A stretch of 64,000 nt of DNA, taken from NCBI GenBank assembly GCA_958296125.1, contig OY282444.1, positions 1,415,176 to 1,479,175 of the forward strand. Reading direction: 5' to 3'. The DNA is from an uncultured Poribacteria bacterium (GTDB lineage Bacteria; Poribacteria; WGA-4E; PCPOR2b). The stretch's first letter is position 1, and each line of letters opens with the position of its first letter. Made by a program: the position numbers and the translations under genes. Shown here piece by piece: positions 10,701 to 19,513 of this stretch. The notes below the pieces were generated by a model, which made no database searches, was not told the origin of the DNA, and was given only the letters and a program-made list of their open reading frames with translations.

Positions 10701-12942
10701 CACCCGACTTTTGGCACAGAATGACGACATGCCGAACGATTGGAATTTCCGTATCTCCCAGCGATTGGCTTCCGGGCGTTACCTCCTTAAATTAATTCCT
10801 GTTGGACGCAATTACGGCACTGTTGAAATCGCCATGAAGTTCCGCGAACAGTCCGCTATCCCTGAACGCAGCTTCCCACCATTTACGGTGGAGGAAAACG
10901 TTGGAGAAGAGGTGTTAGTCGTTCCCTTCAAGATTGATAAAACTCATTCCCTCATGGGTGTTACTGTCAACACCTCTCAGCCCCTGACCGGAAACGGCAC
11001 CATCGAATTGGGTGTTGCTTTGCTGGAGGGTGCACGCACACTGTATGAAGGGAAAATCGGTAACGCTCAAGCCTCGGTGTTCTATATCCCCTTACAAGCC
11101 GAGACCTCCTACCAGATTTTGCTTTGGGGGGTGGGGGATTTCACGGGCGAAGTGATGCTAGATGTCGCCCCTCTCACGGTCAAGCCGGTTTCTGTTTTGC
11201 GTGGACAAACTGAACTCCTGTGGCCGCCATACGCTGAACCGATCGGGTTGGTATTCACCAAAGCCCATCAGAAAAGTTATTGGGTCCGCGAGAGCACCGG
11301 TGCGCCGCTGCGATTCTCCTCTACGTTGGAGCGGCCTTTTGAAGATGTTACGGATGCACCGGTAGTGATGAACAATGGGCGTGGCTGGCTAATTTTGAGC
11401 CCTTATGAGAAGACACAACACCTAATCCTCGAACCCTTTGCGCTGGCAACTGGAACGATTAAAACGGTTGAATTGGGACAACTGTCGTTCGCCTTCGATC
11501 TGGAAAACGAGAATGATGGGCCCTTGTTGCTAGAAGTAGAGTCCATCGGGGGGCGGATTGGCGCGATGACTTATACCTCTGAAGATCAGTTTGGGTCAAA
11601 ATTTCACTGGCAAGGGATGGGGATGGCACCCTCGACAACAGTGGCAGCAGTGCCGGGCAAAGGGCAATACCGCGCCAAAATCTGGCAAACGCGCGAAACG
11701 GTCGAGACAGAGAAGGTCCATCTCAGCACACAAACTTTTCGGATGGAAGAACGGGTAAAGTTTGGTCAACGGCTCTCGTACGAGGGACCACTCACGCCCA
11801 GCAGTGCCAAGGCCTTCAAACTGGATAACTCCCGTCAGACTTATGAACTACTGCTCACCAGGGGCTTGGTTGCGTTTGTATGGGATGGGGAGCACGCGCT
11901 GGTGCTCGTTGCCGCACACGATAATACCCAGCAGCCGATCACCGTTCCCGGTGGAGAACTATTCATTGTCAACCGGGGTGACGAAACCGGGTTATTCCGT
12001 GTCGAAAGGAAGAGAAAGCCTGTGGAGCGTGTGCAGGGCTTTGATTCAAAACGGGGGTTTGAAGGCGTTTTTACTGCAGCCGGCACCGTGTCGCTGCGAA
12101 TAGGGAAGATAAATGACCGAAAGGAACTCTTTGTAGCAGGGGATGCGGTGAGGAGTCGTCTCTTAGGGAGCGATGGGATTATCCGTGAAGGTGAGCGTTT
12201 TCAGGCAAATCGGGCACAGGGGATCCTTGAACTCTCATACGTGCCCGGCTACCTCAAGGTCTGGGAAGCCAACCCGGGGGAGAAAGACTTGGCTTTTATG
12301 GGTAAGAAGCCTCGCAGAGTGAAAGGGCTTTCGGATGGGCTGGCGACATTGGCAAACCGATCGCAACGCTGGATGTTTGGCTTGGAACGCCCTGCTTATA
12401 TCATCACTGATGCGGATGCACCCGGGGTAACAGCACTGTTGGCAGATCAAAAAGTATTGACAAGGAGTGTCGGAAGCAGCAGCAAGGGTCGGCAGCTTCG
12501 TTATTTTCTGCCGCCCGGAGATTATCAACTTTGGACGCGACCGTTGGAAGGAACAACGCAGGCGGGGAATATTCGCTTGCTGACGATTTTTCCAAAGCCA
12601 CTCGATACTGTATCTGACAGCCCCCGGTTAATTCGCCCTGGTGAAATCCAAATTTTCACATTTAATGTCACGGTAAAAGGAAAGGTTGGTGTCGGTATCC
12701 GTACAGAGAGCGACCAACTGGATGCCAAACTTTTCGACAGCCAATTTAAGCGGTTGGCCTCTAGTCCCGTGATGATTCAGGAACTGGAGCCCGGCGATTA
12801 TCTGTTGACGGTTGAAACAATTCCGCTGGCAGTCGCCCCGATTCGGTATACTCCTGTGGTGCTTGGTCACACCGGGGGTAGGCAGGAGATACCGGAGGCG
12901 ATTATCGGTGAATATTTAACCCAAACTGCCGCTGATGAGTAA
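7741..12942 (+). CDS. Very large secreted protein with repeated PPC-like beta modules
   Basis: A 1733-residue protein of unknown function with a signal peptide (about residues 1-26, cleavage near VFGQ). I chose ATG 7741, which follows GGAGA, rather than the ATG 45 bases upstream. No enzyme motif is visible. The signature L-x-P-G-x-Y-x-L recurs along the chain: LDKGTYKI (~97), LNPGIYRL (~211), LRPGVYQI (~713), DEPGQYRL (~771), FEPGVYYY (~811), LQPGQYKI (~916), LASGRYLL (~1010), LPPGDYQL (~1590) and LEPGDYLL (~1683). This is the edge-strand pattern of bacterial pre-peptidase C-terminal (PPC) and similar beta-sandwich modules. The module near 980-1025 has the most classic form, with LLAQNDDM. 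It is probably an extracellular or periplasmic structural or adhesive protein. Confidence 0.75.
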   Translation: MLRKTWRRILWIVCVGMTLSVPVFGQTEGESSRLEQTEFAAHGMNETLLHIAAPGRYSLQVKSDQGTEIGIVDRMAGPFAVDGNAGEQDGRLDLLLDKGTYKIRLRSHEAGVGTLKLAVHPFVEIGSSDKLLSIDSYKIESGSLEDLQQQSFWLHLKERRILRLEAVGRDLKDCRLWRDGVWLEDIKPNFSTYEPVSGQPMGYAEFYHDLNPGIYRLTFYGGAALAWADDSGEHPFSLRMGYHQLGSSGKQIITLSPFSREAYVAPATTDFFQISRSDKKETTLSVKRWRNKASRHGGRAQGTITKESRDPWAVVQAPRKMGKKWVIVQGNPGDRVVLTYFPDEREASIRGGDYWISSLHSIEGHDAIDVTGILSHREQRTPVDSQVLPVGLNTPLVTGKFNLLGDTSLFLKLEDAGTYVIEEDKASGAQGRYRIEPFMVKHPRNYRPPPFQSPGKALELTRGFHKLTIRPDESKGVLSFVLRQKDRDVGDFQTSSPAARKQGLLLPNVVLPRHREPYTLQLNHRHNVATGIIIRSLPMDLSDPLPVTLNPGQSVPVFTRIRQRATLVVERDKETPFLLTTDTTKWPAVAVDTILATGVYLFNLKNSGVETTLFTLKTIPAEPPSELTLGGLRDRLKQPKPFPVLIEQKPLYVDFKRKQKQHFTLIVEEPSFYRLETSGRLATQLTVRTALTTQLFTAKQNGIGRNALVQQYLRPGVYQITIQTQGQSRGRAGIHLRRTPLNLQGGLTVGSVKKARLKPDVALRYTLTIDEPGQYRLHTLGLGKIFAHRLEDKEEWPLTVPGGWKTTSQRFEPGVYYYYSLPRPVASKRITTLMRKTKKQERVGKGPHPIAFNETVKMIWREEEDRPPDIFTTEITAPVDMTIHLSGGMEGVIHLRGEAGEGRIITGGRAWKDTLQPGQYKIAVKSVKEDNLLPYTLRMETLQLIPGLQQVVELPATLTVRLGKPGIVDLSSFGKTDVKASLWDETGTRLLAQNDDMPNDWNFRISQRLASGRYLLKLIPVGRNYGTVEIAMKFREQSAIPERSFPPFTVEENVGEEVLVVPFKIDKTHSLMGVTVNTSQPLTGNGTIELGVALLEGARTLYEGKIGNAQASVFYIPLQAETSYQILLWGVGDFTGEVMLDVAPLTVKPVSVLRGQTELLWPPYAEPIGLVFTKAHQKSYWVRESTGAPLRFSSTLERPFEDVTDAPVVMNNGRGWLILSPYEKTQHLILEPFALATGTIKTVELGQLSFAFDLENENDGPLLLEVESIGGRIGAMTYTSEDQFGSKFHWQGMGMAPSTTVAAVPGKGQYRAKIWQTRETVETEKVHLSTQTFRMEERVKFGQRLSYEGPLTPSSAKAFKLDNSRQTYELLLTRGLVAFVWDGEHALVLVAAHDNTQQPITVPGGELFIVNRGDETGLFRVERKRKPVERVQGFDSKRGFEGVFTAAGTVSLRIGKINDRKELFVAGDAVRSRLLGSDGIIREGERFQANRAQGILELSYVPGYLKVWEANPGEKDLAFMGKKPRRVKGLSDGLATLANRSQRWMFGLERPAYIITDADAPGVTALLADQKVLTRSVGSSSKGRQLRYFLPPGDYQLWTRPLEGTTQAGNIRLLTIFPKPLDTVSDSPRLIRPGEIQIFTFNVTVKGKVGVGIRTESDQLDAKLFDSQFKRLASSPVMIQELEPGDYLLTVETIPLAVAPIRYTPVVLGHTGGRQEIPEAIIGEYLTQTAADE

Positions 12943-12997
12943 AGATTTACACAGAAAATGGTTAATCCGTTACCCCGCTCACACATGAGACAATACG

Positions 12998-14113
12998 ATG
13001 TCAACTATTATGATTATCGTCGGTGAACCGTCCAGTGATCTCCAAGCCTCCCGTGTGGCTGCCAAGCTGAAGGAACTCACTCCCAATGTGGCGATCTTCG
13101 GTATGGGGGGGGATCTGATGGAGAAAGTAGGGGTTGAGCTTATCTATCACATCCGCGACTCCGCGGTGGTAGGTATCGGTGAAGTGATTACCGCCATCCC
13201 TACGTTCTTGAAGAAGCGCAAACACCTCAAACATCTGATTCGTGTGAAACGTCCCGACGCTGTAGTATTGGTCGATTTCGGCGATTTCAACATGCCGGTG
13301 GCACGTTTCGCACATGGTCTGGGGATTCCGGTCATCTACTACATTCCTCCCAAGGCGTGGGCATGGCGCCCGAACCGTGCGAAAAAGATCGCCAAAACGA
13401 CAACCGTAGTCGCATCAATCTTCCCATTCGCGGCGGAATTCTACCGGGCAGCGGGGGCAAATGTCAAGTTTGTCGGGCATCCGTTGTTGGACTTTGCCCG
13501 AACCGATCTGAGTTGCGCGGGAGCCCGTCGTGCACTCGATTTGGTCGAAGATCGGCCTGTGCTAGGGCTAATGCCCGGCAGCCGTCGCCGAGAAGTTGAG
13601 CGTATCCTTCCGGTGATGGTAGCGGTTACAGATCAGATACATCAGGCTGTCCCAGACTGCCAATTTGTTCTTCCACTCGCGCCCGGTATTGATTCGGCGA
13701 CGCTGCCGGAGATGCCGTTTGTCAGCATTGTAACGGGGGACGTATATGAAGCGATGCGGGCATCTGATTTGATGTTGATTGCATCCGGCACGGCAACCCT
13801 CGAAGCCGCGTGCTTAGGCACACCAATGATTGTGGTTTATAAGATGTCAAGGTTGTCGTGGCACATTCTCAGAGCACTTGTTAAATTGGAACTCAGCGGG
13901 TTGCCCAATGTCATCGCGGGACGCGAAATCGTTCCAGAACTTCTCCAAAATCAAGTGACAGCAGAACGCATCACACCCATCGCCCTTGAACTGCTGCAGA
14001 ACCCTAAAAAACGAGAAGCACAACAAGAACACCTGCGCTGGGTGTATGAACAGCTGGGGGAGCCCGGTGCGGCGAAGCGAACCGCTCAGTTGATACTGAG
14101 CCATATCAAATGA
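12998..14113 (+). CDS. lpxB: Lipid-A-disaccharide synthase
   Basis: A GT19 glycosyltransferase that joins UDP-2,3-diacylglucosamine to lipid X to form the lipid A disaccharide at the inner membrane. Family motifs are clear: GEPSSDLQA at the N-terminus, VVGIGEV, VLVDFGDFN, YYIPPKAWAWRPNR, FVGHPLLD, LGLMPGSRRREV near residue 190 and SGTATLEAACLGTPMIVVYKMS near 265. The length (371) is normal. It is followed after 10 bases by the Nudix gene and then lpxK, so three genes of a lipid A operon lie together. It supports a Gram-negative envelope with lipopolysaccharide. Confidence 0.95.
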   Translation: MSTIMIIVGEPSSDLQASRVAAKLKELTPNVAIFGMGGDLMEKVGVELIYHIRDSAVVGIGEVITAIPTFLKKRKHLKHLIRVKRPDAVVLVDFGDFNMPVARFAHGLGIPVIYYIPPKAWAWRPNRAKKIAKTTTVVASIFPFAAEFYRAAGANVKFVGHPLLDFARTDLSCAGARRALDLVEDRPVLGLMPGSRRREVERILPVMVAVTDQIHQAVPDCQFVLPLAPGIDSATLPEMPFVSIVTGDVYEAMRASDLMLIASGTATLEAACLGTPMIVVYKMSRLSWHILRALVKLELSGLPNVIAGREIVPELLQNQVTAERITPIALELLQNPKKREAQQEHLRWVYEQLGEPGAAKRTAQLILSHIK

Positions 14114-14123
14114 GGAGAATTAG

Positions 14124-14591
14124 ATGATTGACGAAAGTTGGTATAAACGCCCGCCCGGTATTCTAGATCGGACCTCCGCGGGCGGTGTCGTCGCACGGAT
14201 AGCAGATGGACAAATCTATATCGCTCTTGTTGGGGAGCTCGGACTTACGGAGCGCGTTTTGCCAAAAGGCGGTGTCGAATTCGGAGAAAGTTTAGAGGAC
14301 GCAGCCCGCAGGGAAATTGAAGAAGAGGCAGGCTTATCCTCGCTAGCACTGATTGAAAAACTCGGCATACGAGAACGCCTCTCGTATGACAAAGTTTGCT
14401 GGATTACAACCCACTATTTTCTCTTTGTCACAGAGCAGGTGGAAGGTACTCCAACCGATGTTGAACATCACTACGAACCTGCGTGGTATCCAATCGGGGC
14501 ACTCCCGGCGATATTTTGGCCCGAACAGCGAGAACTGATAGAAACAAACTGTGACAAGATTATCGAGCTTATCAAGCAAAATCACCCATGA
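14124..14591 (+). CDS. Nudix hydrolase inside the lipid A operon
   Basis: A 155-residue Nudix protein. The Nudix box is complete, from GGVEFGESLEDAA to REIEEEAGL (about residues 49-71), with the expected G(x5)E(x7)REUxEExGU pattern. These enzymes cleave nucleoside diphosphates linked to another group. The overall sequence is close in style to diadenosine-tetraphosphate or diphosphoinositol hydrolases. GAGGAG precedes the ATG, and the stop overlaps the lpxK start in an ATGA, so lpxB, this gene and lpxK are probably translationally coupled. A role in lipid A synthesis is possible from position only. Confidence 0.88.
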   Translation: MIDESWYKRPPGILDRTSAGGVVARIADGQIYIALVGELGLTERVLPKGGVEFGESLEDAARREIEEEAGLSSLALIEKLGIRERLSYDKVCWITTHYFLFVTEQVEGTPTDVEHHYEPAWYPIGALPAIFWPEQRELIETNCDKIIELIKQNHP

Positions 14592-15727
14592 AGGATTACC
14601 TGTACGCTATCATTATGGGCAGAACGAGGGGAGTTATTCCAACGCTTCTACTTGGCTTGCTGGCTCCATTGAGTTATCTCTACGCTGTAGTTGTCAAGAC
14701 ACGCGGTTGGCTCTACAGTTGTGGTATTCTCAAACAGAAACGACTCCCTTGTACAGTGATTAGCGTCGGGAATATTGTCGCCGGCGGTACAGGCAAAACG
14801 CCAACCGTTATCTGGATCTCGAAATATCTGCAAAGCGAAGGGTTTCAGGTAGGGGTACTCCTGCGCGGTTATAGGAGAACCGACCATCATTCGGTTTCGG
14901 TCGTATCCGATGGGAAACGGATTTTGATATCTGCGACAGAGAGTGGCGATGAGGCTGGTATGATATCCAGCAAGCTACCGGGCGTTCCCGTTGTGGTTGG
15001 GAGCGATCGCTATGCTGCAGGACTTGAAGTAATTAGGATTTGGGGGCACACAAATGGCGCGCTTATCTTGGACGATGGGTTTCAGCGGCGACAGCTAGCA
15101 CGGGATTTAGACATCCTCACAGTTGACAGCACTCAGCCCTTTGGCACAGGGAAACTGCTCCCAGCAGGGACGCTACGCGAACCGAAGACCGCTTTGAGGC
15201 GAACAGATGTCCTCCTGCTAACGCGGACAGACCTTACGACAGAACCTATCAACTTTGGGCGATTTGTACAAGAGAAACAGATCTTCCAGACTCGTCATCA
15301 ACCCACGAGGTTGTATCAACTGAGTACCGGTGAGGAATATGGGCTAGATCTGTTAAAAGGGCAGTGCATCCTCGCCGTGTGTGGAATCGGTAACCCCGAA
15401 GCCTTTGTTGGAACGCTCCATCAGCTTGAACCAAAAGCTGTGGAACTTCTAGCGTTTCCCGACCATCATCGCTACTCGTTGACAGACCTCAACGACATAA
15501 GCTCAACAGTGCGCGAGGTTGGTGCAGATATAATTGTGACAACCGAGAAGGATTCGCAAAAATTGGAAGATTTTGCAGTACAAACAGAATTTTTGCCTCC
15601 AGAATCGGTGCAATTTTTTGTGTTAGGGGTTGAGCTCGAAATCACGACGAATCCGGAAGCCTTAAAACAACGGTTAAAGCAGGTTGTTGCCGAACCGAAA
15701 TCAGGATTAAAAGGGGTGAAGGATTAA
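14588..15727 (+). CDS. lpxK: Tetraacyldisaccharide 4'-kinase
   Basis: The inner-membrane kinase that phosphorylates the 4' position of the lipid A disaccharide. The N-terminal helix (about residues 15-36) is the membrane anchor. The P-loop region ISVGNIVAGGTGKTPTVIW follows at about 57-75, then GYRRTDHHSV, GDEAGMIS, VVGSDRYAAG and ILDDGFQRRQLARDLDILTVD, all hallmarks of LpxK. At 379 residues it is slightly long for the family. Its ATG overlaps the Nudix stop by four bases. Confidence 0.95.
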   Translation: MKDYLYAIIMGRTRGVIPTLLLGLLAPLSYLYAVVVKTRGWLYSCGILKQKRLPCTVISVGNIVAGGTGKTPTVIWISKYLQSEGFQVGVLLRGYRRTDHHSVSVVSDGKRILISATESGDEAGMISSKLPGVPVVVGSDRYAAGLEVIRIWGHTNGALILDDGFQRRQLARDLDILTVDSTQPFGTGKLLPAGTLREPKTALRRTDVLLLTRTDLTTEPINFGRFVQEKQIFQTRHQPTRLYQLSTGEEYGLDLLKGQCILAVCGIGNPEAFVGTLHQLEPKAVELLAFPDHHRYSLTDLNDISSTVREVGADIIVTTEKDSQKLEDFAVQTEFLPPESVQFFVLGVELEITTNPEALKQRLKQVVAEPKSGLKGVKD

Positions 15728-15800
15728 AAAATCCTCCGCACCTCAATCGGAAACCGGGACTCAGCAGGCTATGTCCTCGCATCCCGGCGTTTAATTTATT

Positions 15801-16463
15801 TTGCATACACTGAAAGTCCTTTACATTGATAATCATCTCCTTGTCGTCCGTAAACCGGCAGGTATGCTAGTGCAAGGCGATCGCACCGGCGATACGTCAC
15901 TTTTGGATTGTGCTCGGAAATACATCAAAGATAAGTTCAATAAGCCCGGCAATGTTTATATAGGGCTTGTCCATCGTCTCGATCGACCGACATCGGGTGT
16001 CGTTGTGTTTGCGTTGACCTCCAAAGCGGCGAAGCGGTTGTCCGAGCAGTTTCGGGTGAGAGCTGTGCGAAAAATTTACTGGGCACTTGTCGAAGGCAAA
16101 GCCCCGACCCACGGGACGTTGGTAAATCGAATTCGTCGCCACGGTCCGACAAGCCATCTGGTCAAAGGGGCCGGCGGTCAACATGCGGAATTATCCTTTT
16201 GTCGGCTTCGGTATCGTGAAGGTGTATCTTGGGTTGAGATTGAACTTGCAACGGGCAGACACCACCAGATCCGTGTGCAGTTTGCTCATCATGGTCATCC
16301 GGTGATTGGCGATTTTCGGTACGGTTCTAAAGTAAAATTTGGACAGAGAGCGTTGGCTTTACACGCTCGCTCACTGACTATCATCCACCCAACACGAAAA
16401 GAAGAGATGACCTTTGTGGCAGAGCTAGAGCCCTTCTGGCCGATAAAGTTTAGGGGGTTGTAA
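15801..16463 (+). CDS. RluA-family pseudouridine synthase, short form without S4 domain
   Basis: A 220-residue RNA pseudouridine synthase. The catalytic motif HRLDRPTSGVVVFA (about residues 58-71) holds the essential aspartate. The N-terminal DNHLLVVRKPAGMLVQGD and the C-terminal TGRHHQIRVQFAHHGHPVIGD are typical of the RluA/TruC branch. There is no N-terminal S4 domain, unlike the second family member at 28282. The start is read as TTG at 15801; no good ATG is available upstream of the conserved opening and no strong ribosome site is seen, so the start is uncertain. Target RNA positions cannot be told by eye. Confidence 0.88.
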   Translation: MHTLKVLYIDNHLLVVRKPAGMLVQGDRTGDTSLLDCARKYIKDKFNKPGNVYIGLVHRLDRPTSGVVVFALTSKAAKRLSEQFRVRAVRKIYWALVEGKAPTHGTLVNRIRRHGPTSHLVKGAGGQHAELSFCRLRYREGVSWVEIELATGRHHQIRVQFAHHGHPVIGDFRYGSKVKFGQRALALHARSLTIIHPTRKEEMTFVAELEPFWPIKFRGL

Positions 16464-16556
16464 CGTTATTCCCTGCGGGTAGTGTCTTGGGGAGCAAGAA
16501 CTCTCTATTTTTGGATGCAACTTTCCGCTCAGTGTCACGGTCCCTAGCGATATCAA

Positions 16557-19427
16557 GTGTTACGCTCGATTATGTTCCAGATCAGTAACTCCCTCTTTTT
16601 TCTATTTCTCGGCATCATCCCGATCTTGCTGATTATTAACCGTTACACACGCGTTGAGGCAGCGCGGTGGCGGAAGGTTGGGACCCTCCTCCTGCGTCTC
16701 GGTACTGTGCTCTGTCTCATCTTGGCGTTAGCCGGCTTACAGCAAAAAAGCCAAGAGGATATCCTCTCCATCGTGTTCCTCCACGATGTGTCTGATAGTG
16801 TTCCGACGATACAGCAGAAAGCGGGAATCGATTGGATTAACACAGCCCTCGACGCGCTCAAACCCACCGACGTATTCAGCGTCGTTCTGTTCGCGGGGAG
16901 TGCTGCGATGCGTATACCGAATCAGACGAAGGCGGAGCAGCCCTACTTAACAGAAGACATTTTATCCGCTACAGAAATCGATCGGGCGGCGACTAATCTC
17001 GCAGGGGCACTTCAACTAGGGATGAACCTACCAACCGGCGGGCAAGGGCGACAAAAGCGGTTGGTGTTGTTGAGTGATGGCGTTCAAAACGTTGGCGAAG
17101 CGTCGGTCTTACTTGACCTGGTTCAGGCGAGTGAAATTGAGGTCTTCACGCTTCCACTGTCGTCCGAGCGGGAATACGAAGTCTGGGTGAGAACGTTGCA
17201 AACCCCGTCACAGGTGCGGGCAGGCGAAACCTTCCATGTTCGTGCGATTGTTGAAACGACAACGGATACAGAGGTGCAAGTCAGACTTTACCGCAACGAC
17301 ATCCCCGTAACTGAACCTCAAGCGATCACTTTGAAGCGAGGAAGGCAGCCAATCGACTTTCCACAACGAATCTCTGAGGAAGACGTTTACACGTATCGGA
17401 TCGATCTCTCCGTTGATAACTCAACCGGCGATAATTCCGAAAACAACACGGGGTATGGTGTCACCCGTGTCTATGGGACTCCGCACGTTCTGTATATTGA
17501 GGGAGATGCCGAACAGGCAGAGGTATTGAAGACCGTCCTTGAAACAAATCGTTTGGCAGTTGAAGTCCTCCCTCCGTCCGAATTTCCGACCGATCTTGTC
17601 GCGCTCCAAAACAACGATGCCATAATATTGAGCAATGTGTCCGCCGAAGAGTTTTCCACACATCAGATGGAGCTTATCGAAAGTTATGTTCGCGACTTGG
17701 GAAGGGGACTGGTTGTAATTGGTGGGGAGCGGGCTTTCGGTAGGGGTGGCTATCACGACACGCCGCTGGAACAGGTATTGCCCCTTGAGATGACACCTCG
17801 CCAAAAAAAAGAATCCCTTGCGTTGATGCTTGTCGTTGATGCCTCTGGAAGCATGGCGAACTATGTCGGTCCGGATCAGAAAATCGAGTTGGCACTTGAG
17901 GGGGTTCGTGCCTCTATTCGCGCGCTCGACGATGAAGACCGCGCTGGGGTGATTGCCTTCGCCGCGAAAATCAAAATGGAGCACTCACCGACGACCGACC
18001 ACGAGGAAATACTCCGCGAAGTCGGACAGCTGCGCCCCGGCAGCGGCACGAAAATGTATCCCGCACTGGAGCGGGCTTATGAGCACCTTCAGACGATTGA
18101 CGCAAAACAGAAACATATTCTACTTCTGTCAGATGGTAAATCGGAAGGCGATTTTATTCGGTTGGTGAAACGGATTGCAGCGGACAAGATGACCCTCTCG
18201 ACTATTGCCCTCGGTGATGCGGATCGGGCATTGATGAAAGAAATCGCCGAGGCGGGAGGGGGTGGATACCGAGATGTCCGTAATATCAGTGAACTACCAA
18301 AGATTATGGCTGACGAGGTGCGCCAGACGCAAAAATACACTGTTCAAGAACCATTTCAGCCAATCATTAATGAAGGGGCTTACCCAATGTTAGCGGGGAT
18401 TGATTACGTGCCGACACTCTACGGCTACATTGCCACCTCAGAAAAGGAACTCGCGCAAGTATACATCCATTCCCATGAAGACCACCCAATCCTCGCCGGG
18501 TGGAATTACGGGCTCGGCAGAGCTGTCGCCTTTACCTCTGATGTGAAGCAAGGTTGGGGGGCGGCTTGGATTGAGTGGGAAAATTTTGGGAAATTTTGGG
18601 GACAGGTCGTCAGTTGGGTGTTACCATTGATGGACGGATCCGCGGATTTTGATTTAAAAATAACCCATCGGAACGGCAGAGGACGGGTGCTCGTGGATAC
18701 GGCATCAACCATAGCCACACACGGACTCACATTTGATGTGCATGTCGCCCGCCCCAACGCTGAGGGAGAGGTGGTTGAACTGCGTCGCGTCACACCGACG
18801 CAATATTCGGGAGAATTTTCCGTCCGTGAGCGTGGGGCGTATCTTGTTACTGCCCAGAAAAACCGGGATGGACAGGTCGAAAGTACAGCTTATGAGAGCC
18901 TTGTTCTGTCCTACCCCGCGGAGTTTGCCGAATTTGAGACGAACCGTCAGCTGCTCAATGAGCTTGCGAACCGAACCAACGGAATTTTTGAACCATCGCC
19001 CAAACAGATTGCCCAACATGGCGGCCCAGTGATGGAACACTTGAAACCCCTTTCGTTTGCCCTGCTGATAATGAGCTTTATTCTATTTGTCCTAGAGATG
19101 ATTCTTCGCCGTCTCAGCATTGCGAGCGGCTATCTCGCGGAACTCAAAGCGCAGTTGGGATCGCTCCGCCGCCGATCGAGCCGCGTCTCATCGCCAACAC
19201 ATTCGCGCTTGCGGCAAAAGAAGGCAGTGCTGACGGGGGCACCAGCGACAAAATCCAGTGATTTCGCCCAATCTTCGGTGTCTCAATTCAGGTATCAGCG
19301 TGAGAACCAGTCAGATCCTGTTTCGGGCGAACATGTGTCTACAAACCCACAACCCGCAACAATGGGTGGCATGGGAAGATTGTTGCAAGCGAAAAGTCGG
19401 GCACATAGAGATGATTCATCAACATGA
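16557..19427 (+). CDS. Membrane protein with two VWA domains around a glutamine-amidotransferase-like domain
   Basis: A protein of about 956 residues. N-terminal membrane helices (about residues 7-26 and 37-60) are followed by a VWA domain whose metal site reads DVSDS (~76). A middle domain with RDLGRGLVVIGGERAFGRGGY (split here; ~379-399) resembles the amidotransferase-like fold found in this family. A second VWA domain has a perfect metal site, DASGS (~428), with the downstream T and D in GSGTKMYP and ILLLSDGKS. A membrane helix near 830-850 precedes a basic, low-complexity tail. Such proteins are linked to MoxR ATPases and Bat-type systems, but no MoxR gene is adjacent; one lies at 59150. 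GTG 16557 or ATG 16572 could be the start. Confidence 0.82.
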   Translation: MLRSIMFQISNSLFFLFLGIIPILLIINRYTRVEAARWRKVGTLLLRLGTVLCLILALAGLQQKSQEDILSIVFLHDVSDSVPTIQQKAGIDWINTALDALKPTDVFSVVLFAGSAAMRIPNQTKAEQPYLTEDILSATEIDRAATNLAGALQLGMNLPTGGQGRQKRLVLLSDGVQNVGEASVLLDLVQASEIEVFTLPLSSEREYEVWVRTLQTPSQVRAGETFHVRAIVETTTDTEVQVRLYRNDIPVTEPQAITLKRGRQPIDFPQRISEEDVYTYRIDLSVDNSTGDNSENNTGYGVTRVYGTPHVLYIEGDAEQAEVLKTVLETNRLAVEVLPPSEFPTDLVALQNNDAIILSNVSAEEFSTHQMELIESYVRDLGRGLVVIGGERAFGRGGYHDTPLEQVLPLEMTPRQKKESLALMLVVDASGSMANYVGPDQKIELALEGVRASIRALDDEDRAGVIAFAAKIKMEHSPTTDHEEILREVGQLRPGSGTKMYPALERAYEHLQTIDAKQKHILLLSDGKSEGDFIRLVKRIAADKMTLSTIALGDADRALMKEIAEAGGGGYRDVRNISELPKIMADEVRQTQKYTVQEPFQPIINEGAYPMLAGIDYVPTLYGYIATSEKELAQVYIHSHEDHPILAGWNYGLGRAVAFTSDVKQGWGAAWIEWENFGKFWGQVVSWVLPLMDGSADFDLKITHRNGRGRVLVDTASTIATHGLTFDVHVARPNAEGEVVELRRVTPTQYSGEFSVRERGAYLVTAQKNRDGQVESTAYESLVLSYPAEFAEFETNRQLLNELANRTNGIFEPSPKQIAQHGGPVMEHLKPLSFALLIMSFILFVLEMILRRLSIASGYLAELKAQLGSLRRRSSRVSSPTHSRLRQKKAVLTGAPATKSSDFAQSSVSQFRYQRENQSDPVSGEHVSTNPQPATMGGMGRLLQAKSRAHRDDSST

Positions 19428-19513
19428 GTCCTCCCGAAATTCGGGACCTCGCTCTTGCGCGTTGCTGTGCGGAGTGGCGAGCCAAGGGCAATAACCGTTC
19501 AAAGGAGAACAGC

